Below, in pieces: positions 18,998 to 28,691 of a DNA stretch of 64,000 nt. The DNA comes from Herbaspirillum rhizosphaerae (GTDB lineage Bacteria; Pseudomonadota; Gammaproteobacteria; Burkholderiales; Burkholderiaceae_D), in assembly GCF_001189965.1 (NCBI RefSeq), contig NZ_LFLU01000005.1, forward strand, positions 62,001 through 126,000, read 5' to 3'. Each line of letters starts with the position of its first letter. Positions within the stretch are counted from its first letter, which is position 1. The notes below the pieces were generated by a model. It made no database searches. It was not told the DNA's origin and was given only the letters and a program-made list of their open reading frames with translations. Both the position numbers and the translations under genes were made by a program.

Positions 18998-19689
18998 GGC
19001 GTTTCGTCTTCAGCTTCCTGTTGTAGTAGATCGCGCAGCAGCGGCAGGGTGATGGGACGCTTGGTTTCCAGCGAGTAGCGGTCAAGCGCGTCGAGCATGC
19101 GCGACAGGGAAGGCATGTCGCGCCGGTAGTGGGTCAGCAGATACGAGAGAATGCCGGGCGACACGGTCATGCCGCGGCCTTGCGCGGATTGCGTCAGGGC
19201 GGCGATTTTTTCGTCGTCGGTCAGGCCGTGCAACTGATAGATCAGGCCCCAGCCCAGCCGGGTGCGCAAGTCTTCGCGCACCTGCAATTGCGCCGGCGGC
19301 TGGGTGCCGGTGCTGATCAGGTAGCCGCCCAGTTCGCGGATCTGGTTGAACAGCGCAAAGGCGGCGATCTGTGCGTCCGGCGAGAGCTGTTCGCAATCGT
19401 CGAGCAGATAGCATTGCACGGCGGGCGTGTAATCGAAATCGCTGTCGAATGCGTCGGCGGCGGTGATCAGGCGGCTGGCGATATTGGCATGCGCCAGCGA
19501 ATGCAGCAGATGCGTTTTGCCCGCGCCGTTCTCGCCCCAGAGGTAGATAAAGCGGTCGTTTAATGTCGGCTGCGCCTGCGCCGACGCGATGGCCTGCAAC
19601 CGTTGCAGCAACTCTGCATTCTGGCCGGTCACAAAGGTATCGAAAGTCGGCGGCTGCTGCGCGCTCAAATCCAGCAGAAGTTGTCTCAT
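18994..19689 (-). CDS. hda: DnaA-homologue Hda, regulatory inactivation of DnaA
   Basis: AAA+ protein that, with the DNA-loaded beta clamp, stimulates ATP hydrolysis by DnaA and prevents re-initiation. 231 residues. It has an N-terminal clamp-binding motif (QLLLDL at 3-8), a Walker A-like GENGAGKTH near 53, and Walker B LLDDCE near 96. It lacks the DnaA domain IV for DNA binding. Four-base overlaps with both neighbours show operon membership. Confidence 0.92.
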   Translation of the reverse strand: MRQLLLDLSAQQPPTFDTFVTGQNAELLQRLQAIASAQAQPTLNDRFIYLWGENGAGKTHLLHSLAHANIASRLITAADAFDSDFDYTPAVQCYLLDDCEQLSPDAQIAAFALFNQIRELGGYLISTGTQPPAQLQVREDLRTRLGWGLIYQLHGLTDDEKIAALTQSAQGRGMTVSPGILSYLLTHYRRDMPSLSRMLDALDRYSLETKRPITLPLLRDLLQQEAEDETP

Positions 19690-20774
19690 GTCTCGCTATT
19701 GTAGAAACTGCTGCTCAGGTAATGTTGGCGCAGGTGCCGCACCATCACCGAAATGATGGCCGAGGTTGGCAGGGCGAGCAGCACGCCGACAAAACCGAAT
19801 AACTGCCCGAACGCCAGCAGGGCGAAGATCACGACCAGCGGATGCAGGCCGATGCGTTCTCCTACCAGCTGCGGCGTCAGGATGAAGCTTTCCAGCACCT
19901 GGCCGATGCCATAGATGATGGCAATGGCGACCAGCCCGTACAGGCCGGTGAATTGCAAGACGGCGGCGATCAGCGCCAGCACCAGGCCGAGACCGAAGCC
20001 GACGTAAGGAATGAAGACCAGCAAGCCGGTCAGGATGCCGACCGGCAAGGCGATGTCGAAGCCGGCAATGGCCAGCGCTATTGAATAATAGGCCGCCAGG
20101 ATCAACATCACCAGCAATTGTCCGCGCAGGTATTGCGCGAGCAGGTCGTCGACCTCTTCCGTCATGTGGCTGATCTTGGCGACCCAGCGGCGCGGGATCA
20201 TGCCGCGCAGGCGTCCGATGAAGGGATGCCAGTCTTGCAACAAATAAAACAACACCATCGGGATGAACAGCAGATTGGCCAGCCAGGCCAGCACGGCGGT
20301 GCCGCCGATCTTGACCGAAGCCAGCACGGAGGCCCAGATTTCATCGCCGCTGGTGGCCAGCTGCTGGGTCATGATCTTTTTGATGCCGGTGACGTCCAGG
20401 CGCACGTGGATGCCGTATTCGCTCAGGCGCGGCGCCACGGCGGTGTTGAGTTTGTCGAGGAAATTCGGGATCTGTTGTTGCAGCAGCGGGATTTCTTTGA
20501 CCAGCACCGGCACCACCACCAGAATCAGCGCCAGCACCGCCAGCACCAGCAGCAGGATGACGATCAGCACCGCCAGTACGCGCGGCAGGCGGAAACGGCC
20601 GATGCGGCGGCCTGCCAGCCAGTCTACGCCCGGGTTGAGGGCATACGCGAGGATGGCGGCGGTGACGAAGGGAGTCAGCATTGGCCCCAGAAGTACCAGG
20701 AGGCCTATTAACGAAAGCCCTAAAATGAGCCACAACAAGCTTTGTTTTTGCTCATCCGAGAAAGAAAAAGGCAT
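19686..20774 (-). CDS. AI-2E family (PerM/TqsA-like) membrane transporter
   Basis: 362 residues with about eight predicted membrane helices and a central soluble loop (about 130-190), the pattern of the AI-2E/UPF0118 family. Characterised members export autoinducer-2 or exchange ions; substrate here is unknown. First gene of the hda-pcnB-folK operon, divergent from purM. The 129-base gap at 20775-20903 must hold both promoters. Confidence 0.9.
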   Translation of the reverse strand: MPFSFSDEQKQSLLWLILGLSLIGLLVLLGPMLTPFVTAAILAYALNPGVDWLAGRRIGRFRLPRVLAVLIVILLLVLAVLALILVVVPVLVKEIPLLQQQIPNFLDKLNTAVAPRLSEYGIHVRLDVTGIKKIMTQQLATSGDEIWASVLASVKIGGTAVLAWLANLLFIPMVLFYLLQDWHPFIGRLRGMIPRRWVAKISHMTEEVDDLLAQYLRGQLLVMLILAAYYSIALAIAGFDIALPVGILTGLLVFIPYVGFGLGLVLALIAAVLQFTGLYGLVAIAIIYGIGQVLESFILTPQLVGERIGLHPLVVIFALLAFGQLFGFVGVLLALPTSAIISVMVRHLRQHYLSSSFYNSET

Positions 20775-20903
20775 GGAAATCGGGCTTTAGGTGAATCGGT
20801 TTGATAAAATCATGGTTTACGCAGTAATTCAGCAGCCTTGCCGGCCGTTTTACTCCTCTACGCTTCAGACCTCTATTTTACCGCCTCTAGTGCCAATATC
20901 ATC

Positions 20904-21947
20904 ATGACTTCATCATCCAATGTTTCCCTTTCCTACCGCGACGCCGGTGTCGATATCGATGCAGGCGACGCTTTGGTCGAGGCAATCAAGCCTTTTGCCA
21001 AGCGTACGACCCGTGAAGGCGTGCTGGGCGGCATTGGCGGTTTCGGCGCCTTGTTCGAAATCAGCAAGAAATTCAAGGAACCGGTGCTGGTATCCGGTAC
21101 CGACGGCGTCGGCACCAAGCTGAAGCTGGCTTTCATGCTCAAGCGCCATGACACGGTGGGCATCGACCTGGTCGCCATGAGCGTCAACGACATCCTGGTG
21201 CAGGGCGCCGAGCCGCTGTTCTTCCTCGACTACTTCGCCTGCGGCAAGCTGGACGTGGCCAGCGCCACCGATGTCATCAAGGGCATCGCCAAGGGCTGCG
21301 AACAAGCCGGTTGCGCGCTGATCGGCGGCGAAACCGCCGAAATGCCGAGCATGTATCCGGACGGCGAATACGATCTGGCCGGCTTCGCCGTCGGCGCGGT
21401 CGAAAAATCCAAGCTGATCGACGGCACCAAGATCATCCCGGGCGACGTCGTGCTGGGCCTGGCGTCGTCGGGCGCGCACTCCAACGGCTATTCGCTGGTG
21501 CGCAAGATCCTGGAAGTGGCCAAGCCTGACCTGAACGCCGACTTCCACGGCCGCAAGCTGGCCGACGTGCTGCTCGAACCGACCCGCATCTACGTCAAGC
21601 CGCTGCTGGCCTTGATGGAAGCGATGGAAGTGAAGGGCATGGTCCACATCACCGGCGGCGGTCTGGTCGAAAACATTCCGCGCGTGCTGCAAGACAACCT
21701 GACTGCGGTGCTGGACAGCAAAGCCTGGACCATGCCGCCGCTGTTCACCTGGCTGCAGCAGCACGGCGGCGTGGCCGACGCAGAAATGCATCGCGTCTTC
21801 AACTGCGGCATCGGCATGACCGTGATCGTGTCGAAAGAAAACGCCGACGCCGCCGAAGCGCAACTGAAGGCAGCCGGCGAGACCGTGTTCCGTATCGGCG
21901 AAATCCGCGCGCGCGCGGAAGGTGAAGCGCAGACCATCGTTGTTTAA
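20904..21947 (+). CDS. purM: Phosphoribosylformylglycinamidine cyclo-ligase
   Basis: AIR synthetase, fifth step of purine synthesis: ATP-dependent ring closure of FGAM. 347 residues from ATG 20904, standard length; an upstream in-frame extension is non-coding. Motifs include [12 protein letters not shown] at the N-terminus, [25 protein letters not shown] and [16 protein letters not shown] monocistronic gene followed at once by a structured repeat and a terminator. Confidence 0.97.
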   Translation: MTSSSNVSLSYRDAGVDIDAGDALVEAIKPFAKRTTREGVLGGIGGFGALFEISKKFKEPVLVSGTDGVGTKLKLAFMLKRHDTVGIDLVAMSVNDILVQGAEPLFFLDYFACGKLDVASATDVIKGIAKGCEQAGCALIGGETAEMPSMYPDGEYDLAGFAVGAVEKSKLIDGTKIIPGDVVLGLASSGAHSNGYSLVRKILEVAKPDLNADFHGRKLADVLLEPTRIYVKPLLALMEAMEVKGMVHITGGGLVENIPRVLQDNLTAVLDSKAWTMPPLFTWLQQHGGVADAEMHRVFNCGIGMTVIVSKENADAAEAQLKAAGETVFRIGEIRARAEGEAQTIVV

Positions 21948-22089
21948 AAACCTGTTTGGGATCTTACTGCGAGGCCATGATCCGGCGTCGGGCGGTGCTC
22001 AGAATCCTCATGTACTCAAGTACATTCCGGTTCTTGCGCTCCGGCCGCCACCGGCTGATGGCCTCTCGCTACAGATCGCAAACAGGTTT
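21948..22089. repeat. 142-bp structured inverted-repeat element downstream of purM
   Basis: Imperfect inverted repeat with arms of about 29 bases: outer AAACCTGTTTG (21948-21958) pairs with CAAACAGGTTT (22079-22089), and the match continues with gaps to GGCC on both sides. The centre is a second hairpin around ATGTACTCAAGTACAT. The whole element could fold into one long cruciform or RNA stem. It begins directly after the purM stop codon. No ORF and no transposase. See also the comparable element after sucD. Confidence 0.75.
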
Positions 22090-22130
22090 AGATATTTGCT
22101 GATATTTCGTCCGGTTGGCGCCGGGCAATA

Positions 22131-22162
22131 AAAAACGGCTGCAAGCAATTGCAGCCGTTTTT
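22131..22162. terminator. Bidirectional terminator between purM and the Anbu gene
   Basis: AAAAACGGCTGCAA (22131-22144), loop GCAA, TTGCAGCCGTTTTT (22149-22162): a 14-base perfect stem with A and T tracts at the ends. It serves convergent purM and the minus-strand protease gene. Confidence 0.9.
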
Positions 22163-22194
22163 GTTTGGATGACGCTGAATGATTCAGGCGGCGA

Positions 22195-23079
22195 TCAGGT
22201 CGGTTGCTGCGCCACATCCGCTTCGCCGTCGCCGGCCAGCGTTTGACGCGCCACCGGCTGGGCTTCGCGCACCAGCGCTTCCGGCGGTTGCACGCGCACC
22301 GGCTGGCTGTGGTCGATGGACGAGGAGAGCACGTTGAGCGTCGCTTCTGGCGCTGCATCCCAGACCGGATCGTCGATCGCTTCGAACACGCGCTTCAGTT
22401 GCGATCCCCAGCTGCGGCGGATCATCTGGAAGTACTGATTTTGTTCGTCGATGGTGACGAAGCGCGTCACGGCCAGGTCGTTGGTGTTGTAGACCAGCAG
22501 ATCCAGCGGCAGGCCGACCGAGATATTCGACTTCAGCGTCGAATCCATGGAAATCAACGCACACTTTGCGGCCTCGTCCAGCGAGGTGTGGGGCGTGACG
22601 ACGCGGTCGATGATCGGCTTGCCGTACTTGGCTTCGCCGATCTGGAAATAGGTGTTTTCGTCGTGCGACTCGATGAAATTGCCGGCCGAATACATCTGGA
22701 ACAGGCGGCAGCGCTCGCCCTTGATCTGGCCGCCGAAGATGATGCTGACATTGAAGTCGATGCCGAATTTGCTCAGTTCTTCCGCATCGCGGTCATGCAC
22801 GGTGCGAATGGCGTCGCCCAGGATCTGCGCGGCTTCGTACATCGAATGTGCCGTCCAGATGGTGCGGCCTTCGGCGTTGGTCTTTTCGGACACGATCTGG
22901 CGGATCGATTGCGAAATGGAAAGATTGCCGGCCGTCATCATTACCATGACGCGCTCGCCCGGATTCTCGTAGACGTTCATCTTGCGGAAGGTGCCGATAT
23001 GATCGACGCCCGCATTGGTCCGTGAGTCGGATAAGAAGACCAGGCCTTCGTTCAGGCGCATGGCAACGCAATAAGTCAT
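22195..23079 (-). CDS. Anbu-type proteasome-like NTN peptidase
   Basis: Ancestral beta-subunit homologue of HslV and the 20S proteasome. 294 residues; removal of Met1 exposes Thr1 (MTYCVAM), the expected nucleophile, with Asp17 (FLSDSRTNAG) and Lys32 (FRKMNVYE) at the positions used by NTN peptidases. The fold-typical strand MVMMTAGNLS follows. The last 40 or so residues after the core are Ala/Gln/Pro-rich and probably disordered. Peptidase activity of Anbu proteins is debated in the literature. The neighbours (alpha-E protein, circularly permuted ATP-grasp, transglutaminases) are the classic Anbu context, suggesting that it cuts or trims a peptide product of those ligases. Confidence 0.9.
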   Translation of the reverse strand: MTYCVAMRLNEGLVFLSDSRTNAGVDHIGTFRKMNVYENPGERVMVMMTAGNLSISQSIRQIVSEKTNAEGRTIWTAHSMYEAAQILGDAIRTVHDRDAEELSKFGIDFNVSIIFGGQIKGERCRLFQMYSAGNFIESHDENTYFQIGEAKYGKPIIDRVVTPHTSLDEAAKCALISMDSTLKSNISVGLPLDLLVYNTNDLAVTRFVTIDEQNQYFQMIRRSWGSQLKRVFEAIDDPVWDAAPEATLNVLSSSIDHSQPVRVQPPEALVREAQPVARQTLAGDGEADVAQQPT

Positions 23080-23224
23080 GATGTGAGATAAAAATGTAAA
23101 AGCCGAATTTTACAGGAAGCCCCGCCGACGCTGAGCATGGGCGGGGCCTAAATGTCGTGAGCCTGACACATTATCGGCAAATTTCTGATAATTCTTAAGT
23201 GTCGGCTTGGCAGAATAATAAAAA

Positions 23225-24229
23225 TTATGCTGCCAAAGGAACAAGAAAGTCTTTGCTGATGCGATTTCCCAGCTCAAAGATGCGTTCCAGAAACACGGTC
23301 AGGTAATCGTGCAGGCCGGCGTCGAGAACTTCTTCGATGCGGCTGAACTTCAGATCGGCGTGCAGCTTGCCGGCGAAGCGTTCCGTGTCTGCGGAAACAT
23401 CGTTGTGCACGTGCTTCAGGTTGCTCAGCACCTGATCCATGCAGGCCGCCAGCGAGCGCGGCATGTCGGCGCGCAGGATCAGCAATTCGGCAACGCGTTC
23501 CGGCGTGATGACGTCGCGATAGACCTTGCGGTAAATCTCGAAGCCGGACACCGAGCGCAGGATCGCCGCCCAGTAATAGAAGTCGATCTGATTGTCCTGG
23601 CCTTTGGCTTCCTTGGTCAGCAGGCTTTGACTCAACTGCGATTGCTGCTGGCTTTGCTTGCCGGTCGCTTCCTTGGCGCCATGGAATTTGACGTCGATGA
23701 TGCGGGCCGTGTTATCGGCGCGTTCGAGGAAAGTGCCGAGGCGGATGAAGTGGAATGCTTCGTCTTTCAGCATGGTGCCGATGGTCACGCCGCGCGACAG
23801 GTGGGAGCGATGCTTGACCCACTCGAAGAAGTCGCTCGGATTTTGCTCCAGCGCGTCCGTCTTCAGGTAGCCCTGCATCTTGATCCAGGTGGCGTTCTGA
23901 ATCTCCCATGCTTCGGTGGTCAGTGCGCCGCGCACGGCGCGTGCGTTTTCGCGCGCCTGCTTGAGGCAGGAAGCGATCGACGATGGATTGCTCGGATCGC
24001 GCACCATGAAGTTGATGACGTCTTTTTGCGTCAGCGTGTCGTACTTCTGGTTATAGCCGTACAGCAGCTCGGAAATGCCGAGCACGGCGCGCCAGCCTTG
24101 TTCGGCGTCGTCGATCGATTGCGGCAGCAGGGCGGTTTGTACGTGCACGTCCAGCATGCGTGCGGTGTTTTCGGCGCGTTCGGTGTAGCGCGCCATCCAG
24201 AAGAGGTGGTCAGCGGTGCGGCTCAACAT
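23225..24229 (-). CDS. Alpha-E domain protein (DUF403)
   Basis: 334 residues, all-helical alpha-E domain beginning MLSRTADHLFWMARYTERAEN, the family signature. Several conserved Arg/Glu pairs recur along the helices. The family has no biochemically proven activity; it is always tied by fusion or adjacency to the circularly permuted ATP-grasp ligase, so it is presumably a partner or substrate-binding subunit. It starts three bases after the ATP-grasp gene's stop. The 145 bases between its stop and the Anbu start (23080-23224) contain no gene and may carry a separate Anbu promoter. Confidence 0.9.
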   Translation of the reverse strand: MLSRTADHLFWMARYTERAENTARMLDVHVQTALLPQSIDDAEQGWRAVLGISELLYGYNQKYDTLTQKDVINFMVRDPSNPSSIASCLKQARENARAVRGALTTEAWEIQNATWIKMQGYLKTDALEQNPSDFFEWVKHRSHLSRGVTIGTMLKDEAFHFIRLGTFLERADNTARIIDVKFHGAKEATGKQSQQQSQLSQSLLTKEAKGQDNQIDFYYWAAILRSVSGFEIYRKVYRDVITPERVAELLILRADMPRSLAACMDQVLSNLKHVHNDVSADTERFAGKLHADLKFSRIEEVLDAGLHDYLTVFLERIFELGNRISKDFLVPLAA

Positions 24230-24232
24230 GTT

Positions 24233-25648
24233 TTATTTCTCCAGAATCCAGGTGTCCTTGGTGCCGCCGCCTTGCGACGAATTCACCACCAGCGAGCCTT
24301 CTTTGAGCGCCACGCGCGTCAGGCCGCCCTTGACCATCGAAACGGTCTTGCCCGACAGCACGAAGGGGCGCAAGTCGAGATGGCGCGGTGCGATGCCGGA
24401 TTCGACATAGGTCGGGCACACCGACAAGGCCAGCGTCGGCTGGGCGATGTAGCCGTCCGGCTTGGCGATCACGCGCTGGCGGAAATCTTCGATTTCCTGC
24501 TTGGTCGATGCGGGACCGACCAGCATGCCGTAGCCGCCGGCGCCGTGGACTTCCTTGACGACCAGCTTTTCCAGGTTGGCCAGCGTGTAGGAAAGATCTT
24601 CCTTCTTGCGGCACTGATAGGTCGGGACGTTGTTGAGGATGGGTTCTTCGGACAGGTAAAACTTGATCATGTCCGGCACGTAGGGATAAATCGATTTGTC
24701 GTCGGCCACGCCGGTGCCGATGGCATTGGTCAGCGTGACCTTGCCGGCGCGATAGGCCGACAGCAGGCCCGGCACGCCCAGCGACGAATCGGCACGGAAC
24801 GCCAGCGGGTCGAGATAGTCGTCGTCGATGCGGCGATAGATCACGTCGACGCGTTTCGGACCGCGCGTGGTGCGCATGTAGACCGTATTGTCCTTGACGA
24901 ACAAGTCCTGTCCTTCGACCAGTTCGACACCCATTTGCTGCGCCAGGAAAGCGTGTTCGAAATACGCCGAGTTGTACATGCCCGGCGTCATCACCACCAC
25001 GGTCGGGTCGACCACGCCGACCGGCGCGACCGAGCGCAGATTGTCGAGCAGCATGTCGGGATAATGATCGACCGGCGCAATCTTGTGGCGCGTGAACAGT
25101 TCAGGGAACAGCCGCATCATCATCTTGCGGTTTTCCAGCATGTAGGACACGCCCGACGGCACGCGCAGGTTGTCTTCCAGTACGTAGAACTCGCCTTCGC
25201 CGGCGCGCACGATGTCGACGCCGGCAATGTGGGCGTAGATGTCGGAGGCGACATCCACGTCCTGCATTTCAGGACGGTATTGCGCGTTCTTCAAAATCTG
25301 CTCGGCGGGAATGACGCCCGCCTTGATGATTTTTTGACCGTGATAGATATCGTGGATGAACATGTTCAGCGCTTTGACGCGCTGCACCAGGCCGGCTTCC
25401 AGCTTGGTCCATTCCGCGGCGTGAATGATGCGCGGAATAATGTCGAAGGGGATCAGCCTTTCCGTACCTGCATCGTTGCCGTAGACCGCGAAGGTAATGC
25501 CGACGCGGCGGAAGATCAGGTCGGATTCGGCGCGTTTGCGAACAATGGTTTCAGCGGATTGTGCGGAGAGCCATGCCGCAAATTCATCATAGTGCTTGCG
25601 TACGGAAACGGCTCCATCGGAATACATCTCATCGAAAAAATTTGCCAT
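24233..25648 (-). CDS. Circularly permuted type 2 ATP-grasp ligase (DUF404/407), stand-alone
   Basis: 471 residues. Predicted to form an amide or peptide bond through an acyl-phosphate. Motifs expected for ATP and metal binding are intact: LEDNLRVPSG with Glu158 and Asn160, RRIDDDYLDP near 272-281, Lys365 followed by the glycine loop GAGGYG (369-374), and DLRPF at 425-429. The circular permutation puts the ATP loop after the metal-binding segment. It heads a minus-strand unit with the alpha-E gene. Comparison with its fused paralogue on the other strand shows that only this copy keeps the full active-site set. Substrate unknown. Of 25649-25897 I can say only that it is AT-richer and probably holds the promoter. 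Confidence 0.9.
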   Translation of the reverse strand: MANFFDEMYSDGAVSVRKHYDEFAAWLSAQSAETIVRKRAESDLIFRRVGITFAVYGNDAGTERLIPFDIIPRIIHAAEWTKLEAGLVQRVKALNMFIHDIYHGQKIIKAGVIPAEQILKNAQYRPEMQDVDVASDIYAHIAGVDIVRAGEGEFYVLEDNLRVPSGVSYMLENRKMMMRLFPELFTRHKIAPVDHYPDMLLDNLRSVAPVGVVDPTVVVMTPGMYNSAYFEHAFLAQQMGVELVEGQDLFVKDNTVYMRTTRGPKRVDVIYRRIDDDYLDPLAFRADSSLGVPGLLSAYRAGKVTLTNAIGTGVADDKSIYPYVPDMIKFYLSEEPILNNVPTYQCRKKEDLSYTLANLEKLVVKEVHGAGGYGMLVGPASTKQEIEDFRQRVIAKPDGYIAQPTLALSVCPTYVESGIAPRHLDLRPFVLSGKTVSMVKGGLTRVALKEGSLVVNSSQGGGTKDTWILEK

Positions 25649-25897
25649 AAATTTGCTTCGTTTTCTGGTGCTGATGCTGGGGGATTTTGGGGCTTCTGAT
25701 CAAGCGAATATTATTTGTAGAATCGTATTGGCCGGCATCCTCATCGCTGGTGAACGTAGACTAAGACTATCACGCCATTTCTGCTTTTGGACAGCGAAAA
25801 TTGCGCGACGTCCCGGCCCGGATTCGCACCAGCGATGGCCGTCCTGACGGGAATGGGAGTGTTGAAAATGCAGTTTCCTTTCAGCGCAAAAATTGGT

Positions 25898-26338
25898 TCA
25901 TGCCCACGGCGTCGGAGCAGGAACGTCGCAGGGCGCAGGCATGTCGATGGTGGTGAAATCAGCCGGGCTGACGATTTCCAGGTATTCCATGTCCGGTGAA
26001 TAATCGAACAGGAAGTGCACGATGCCCGGTCGCTGGTGTACGCAGTCGCCGGTCTTCACCAGCGTGACCTGATCCTCGTACATGAAGCGCGCCCAGCCCT
26101 TGAGCATGATGACGATGTGGAAGTTGGCTTCATGCCGGTGCCAGCCGGTGCCGGCCTCCGGCGCCATGTTGGCTTTGACCAGCTGGGCGATCACCTGGCC
26201 GCCGGTGGCGGCGGCAATGCCCAGGTCCCGGTACAGGAAGAAGTCGCGCAGGCCGCCCGATTCAAACGGCGTATCGCCCTCGCTGACATGGGAGAACACA
26301 TTCAAGGCTGTCGGATTGGTTTCGGTTATCGTATTCAT
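25898..26338 (-). CDS. Cupin domain protein
   Basis: 146 residues from ATG 26338. One double-stranded beta-helix (cupin) domain with metal-ligand pattern HRHEANFH near 78-85 and a second motif GDCVHQRPGIVHFLF. Small single-domain cupins bind a metal and act as isomerases, dioxygenases or ligand sensors; none can be chosen here. It stands alone between the ATP-grasp gene and the GST gene, both on the same strand, with 249 and 151 bases of spacing. Confidence 0.8.
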   Translation of the reverse strand: MNTITETNPTALNVFSHVSEGDTPFESGGLRDFFLYRDLGIAAATGGQVIAQLVKANMAPEAGTGWHRHEANFHIVIMLKGWARFMYEDQVTLVKTGDCVHQRPGIVHFLFDYSPDMEYLEIVSPADFTTIDMPAPCDVPAPTPWA

Positions 26339-26489
26339 CACACTGATCCTTTCTGCGGCGTCCCGCATTTCACGCGATTGAGAATGACGTTGCTGGTGCT
26401 GTCTCCTCTTGTTCTTCCCGGCGAGGCTTTGTGTAAAAAATCAACTTCCAGCGCACACCGCCTGCCGCTGTGCAGACGGCTGCAGGTGT

Positions 26490-27143
26490 TTAAAACTCCA
26501 CATCCAGTTCATCGATATCTTCCGGCTCTTTCTGCGCGGCTGCAATCCATTCTTTCATTTCCGGCATGGCCATGATCCGCTTGCTGTAAGCGGCGCAGAT
26601 CGGTTCGAGCGCGACGTCGTAGGTGATGAAGCGGGTGATCACCGGCGCATACATGGCGTCGGCCATGGTGCGTTCACCGAACAGGTAAGGGCCGCCGTAC
26701 TTGGCCAGGCATTCTTTCCAGATGGTCGTGATGCGCTGGATGTCGGCCTGCGCGCGCGACCAGACTTTGAAATTGGGGAAGTGTGCCTTGAGGTTCATCG
26801 GCAACGCCGAACGCAGGGCGCTGAAGCCGGAATGCATTTCGCCGCAGATCGCGCGGCAATGCGCGCGCGCTGCCTGGTCGGCCGGCAGCAGCTTGGCGGC
26901 GGGGCGGATTTCGTTGAGGTATTCGGCGATGGCCAGCGTATCCCAGACGAAGATGTCGCCATGTTTCAGGCTGGGAACGAGAATGGATGAGGACAGCAGC
27001 AGTATTTCGGCACGTGCATCCGGATCGTCGGGCGAGACGATGTCTTCCTGAAACGGCAGCCCGGCAAATTTGGCGAGCAGCCAGCCACGCATGGACCACG
27101 AAGAATAGTTCTTGCTGGTGATGCGCAAAGTCGTTTTAGGCAT
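26490..27143 (-). CDS. Glutathione S-transferase family protein
   Basis: 217 residues. Thioredoxin-like N-terminal domain with the candidate catalytic Ser in KNYSSWSMRGWL (residues 11-22), the cis-Pro strand SILVPSLKHGD, and the DTLAIAEYL glutathione-binding motif; then the all-helical C-terminal domain ending in a short acidic tail. Resembles the GST subfamily annotated YfcF/maleylacetoacetate-isomerase-like, but the substrate is open. Divergent from the PHB depolymerase gene across a 223-base gap. Confidence 0.88.
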   Translation of the reverse strand: MPKTTLRITSKNYSSWSMRGWLLAKFAGLPFQEDIVSPDDPDARAEILLLSSSILVPSLKHGDIFVWDTLAIAEYLNEIRPAAKLLPADQAARAHCRAICGEMHSGFSALRSALPMNLKAHFPNFKVWSRAQADIQRITTIWKECLAKYGGPYLFGERTMADAMYAPVITRFITYDVALEPICAAYSKRIMAMPEMKEWIAAAQKEPEDIDELDVEF

Positions 27144-27366
27144 GTCAGTCCTTTATGTGTATGTGTACATCTGACTTTGGCGCGTCGATCTCCTGACGCG
27201 CAGTTTGCGTGGACGCGTCGATGTTTCCTGGTGTTGCATTGGTGGTACTTGCAAAGGGCGTGCCAGCGACTCGCATCAGAAAGCGCGCAGGCATACCGCA
27301 TCGAAGGTCAGTGGCATGCATATTGCATCGATTGCAGGACTGGTGAGAACAGAGGGAATCAGTTCT

Positions 27367-28593
27367 ATGACAAATATTTACCAGGCATATCAGCAATACG
27401 CCGACGCCACCGATCCGCTGCGGGCCTCGGCGCGCGCAGCCGCACCGTTTCTGGGGCATAGCTGGCCGGGCTTTCCGTCCAGCCTGACGCTGCGAAAAAT
27501 GTCTGCCGCTTACGAAGTATTTGCCCGTACGCAACTTACGCATGTACGTCCACCCTTCGATATCGACAGCGTGGAAGACGGCGGTCGCACCGTTGCGGTG
27601 CAGGAGCAGGTCGTCGATCAGACGCCGTTCTGCACTTTGTTGCGCTTCCGCAAGGAAACCGCCGCCGAGCAGCCTGCCGTCTTGCTGGTGGCGCCGATGT
27701 CCGGCCACTTCGCCACCTTGCTGCGCGGCACTGTCAAAACTCTGTTGCGCGATCACGACGTCTACATTACCGACTGGCACAACGCCCGCGACATCTCGCT
27801 GGAGCATGGCCGTTTCGGCCTCGATGAATACGTCTCCCATCTGGTGCATTTCCTGCAAACCATCGGTCCCGGCGCGCATATCGTCGCGGTCTGCCAGCCG
27901 ACCGTGGCGGCCATCACCGCGGTGGCCGTGATGGCGGAAGACAACGACGCCGCCCAGCCGCGCACCATGACGCTCATGGCCGGCCCGCTCGATACCCGCG
28001 TCAATCCGACCACAGTCAACGAACTGGCAAAGAGCAAGCCCATCGAATGGTTCGAAAAGAATCTGGTCAGCACGGTGCCGGCGCGCCATCCCGGCGGCGG
28101 CCGGCGCGTGTATCCCGGTTTCATGCAACTGGCGGCGTTCATGAACATGAACATGAATCGCCACGTCGACGCGTTCCGGAATCTGTACAACTATCTCATC
28201 GAGGGAGAGAGCGAAAAAGCCGAAGCAATCAAAGTTTTTTATGAAGAATACTTCGCCATGTCGGACCTGCCGGCGGAGTTTTATCTGGAAACGGTGCGCA
28301 TCGTGTTCCAGGAGCACGCGCTGCCGCTCGGCCTGTTGCAATACAAAGGCCGTCCGGTCAATCTCAAAGCGATCCGGCGCACCGCATTATTCACGGTAGA
28401 AGGTGAAAAAGACGACATCTGCGCCGTCGGCCAGACCGTCGCTGCACAAGATATGTGCAGCAGCATTCGCCCCTATATGCGTTTGCACCATGTGCAAACA
28501 GCGGTCGGCCACTACGGCGTGTTCAACGGACGCCGCTGGGAAAATGAAATCTACCCACGCATGAGGGATTTCATTAATATGCACCACAGGTGA
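27367..28593 (+). CDS. phaZ: Intracellular polyhydroxybutyrate depolymerase
   Basis: Mobilises stored PHB granules to hydroxybutyrate oligomers. 408 residues from ATG 27367; no signal peptide, consistent with an intracellular enzyme. Instead of a Ser lipase box it has Cys176 in VAVCQPTVA, with Asp349 (EKDDI) and His382 (VGHYGV). These correspond closely in spacing to the Cys-Asp-His triad of Ralstonia eutropha PhaZ1. No other pha gene is nearby. The first 160 bases upstream contain an open frame but no plausible start with a ribosome site. Confidence 0.93.
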   Translation: MTNIYQAYQQYADATDPLRASARAAAPFLGHSWPGFPSSLTLRKMSAAYEVFARTQLTHVRPPFDIDSVEDGGRTVAVQEQVVDQTPFCTLLRFRKETAAEQPAVLLVAPMSGHFATLLRGTVKTLLRDHDVYITDWHNARDISLEHGRFGLDEYVSHLVHFLQTIGPGAHIVAVCQPTVAAITAVAVMAEDNDAAQPRTMTLMAGPLDTRVNPTTVNELAKSKPIEWFEKNLVSTVPARHPGGGRRVYPGFMQLAAFMNMNMNRHVDAFRNLYNYLIEGESEKAEAIKVFYEEYFAMSDLPAEFYLETVRIVFQEHALPLGLLQYKGRPVNLKAIRRTALFTVEGEKDDICAVGQTVAAQDMCSSIRPYMRLHHVQTAVGHYGVFNGRRWENEIYPRMRDFINMHHR

Positions 28594-28691
28594 TCAGATA
28601 GCAGATAGCTTGCAGTCGGATCATCTGTCGTTCATCGACGCCCGGCACTACCGTATCCATCAGCTCAACTTGTTTGTTGTAAAGGATCTTC

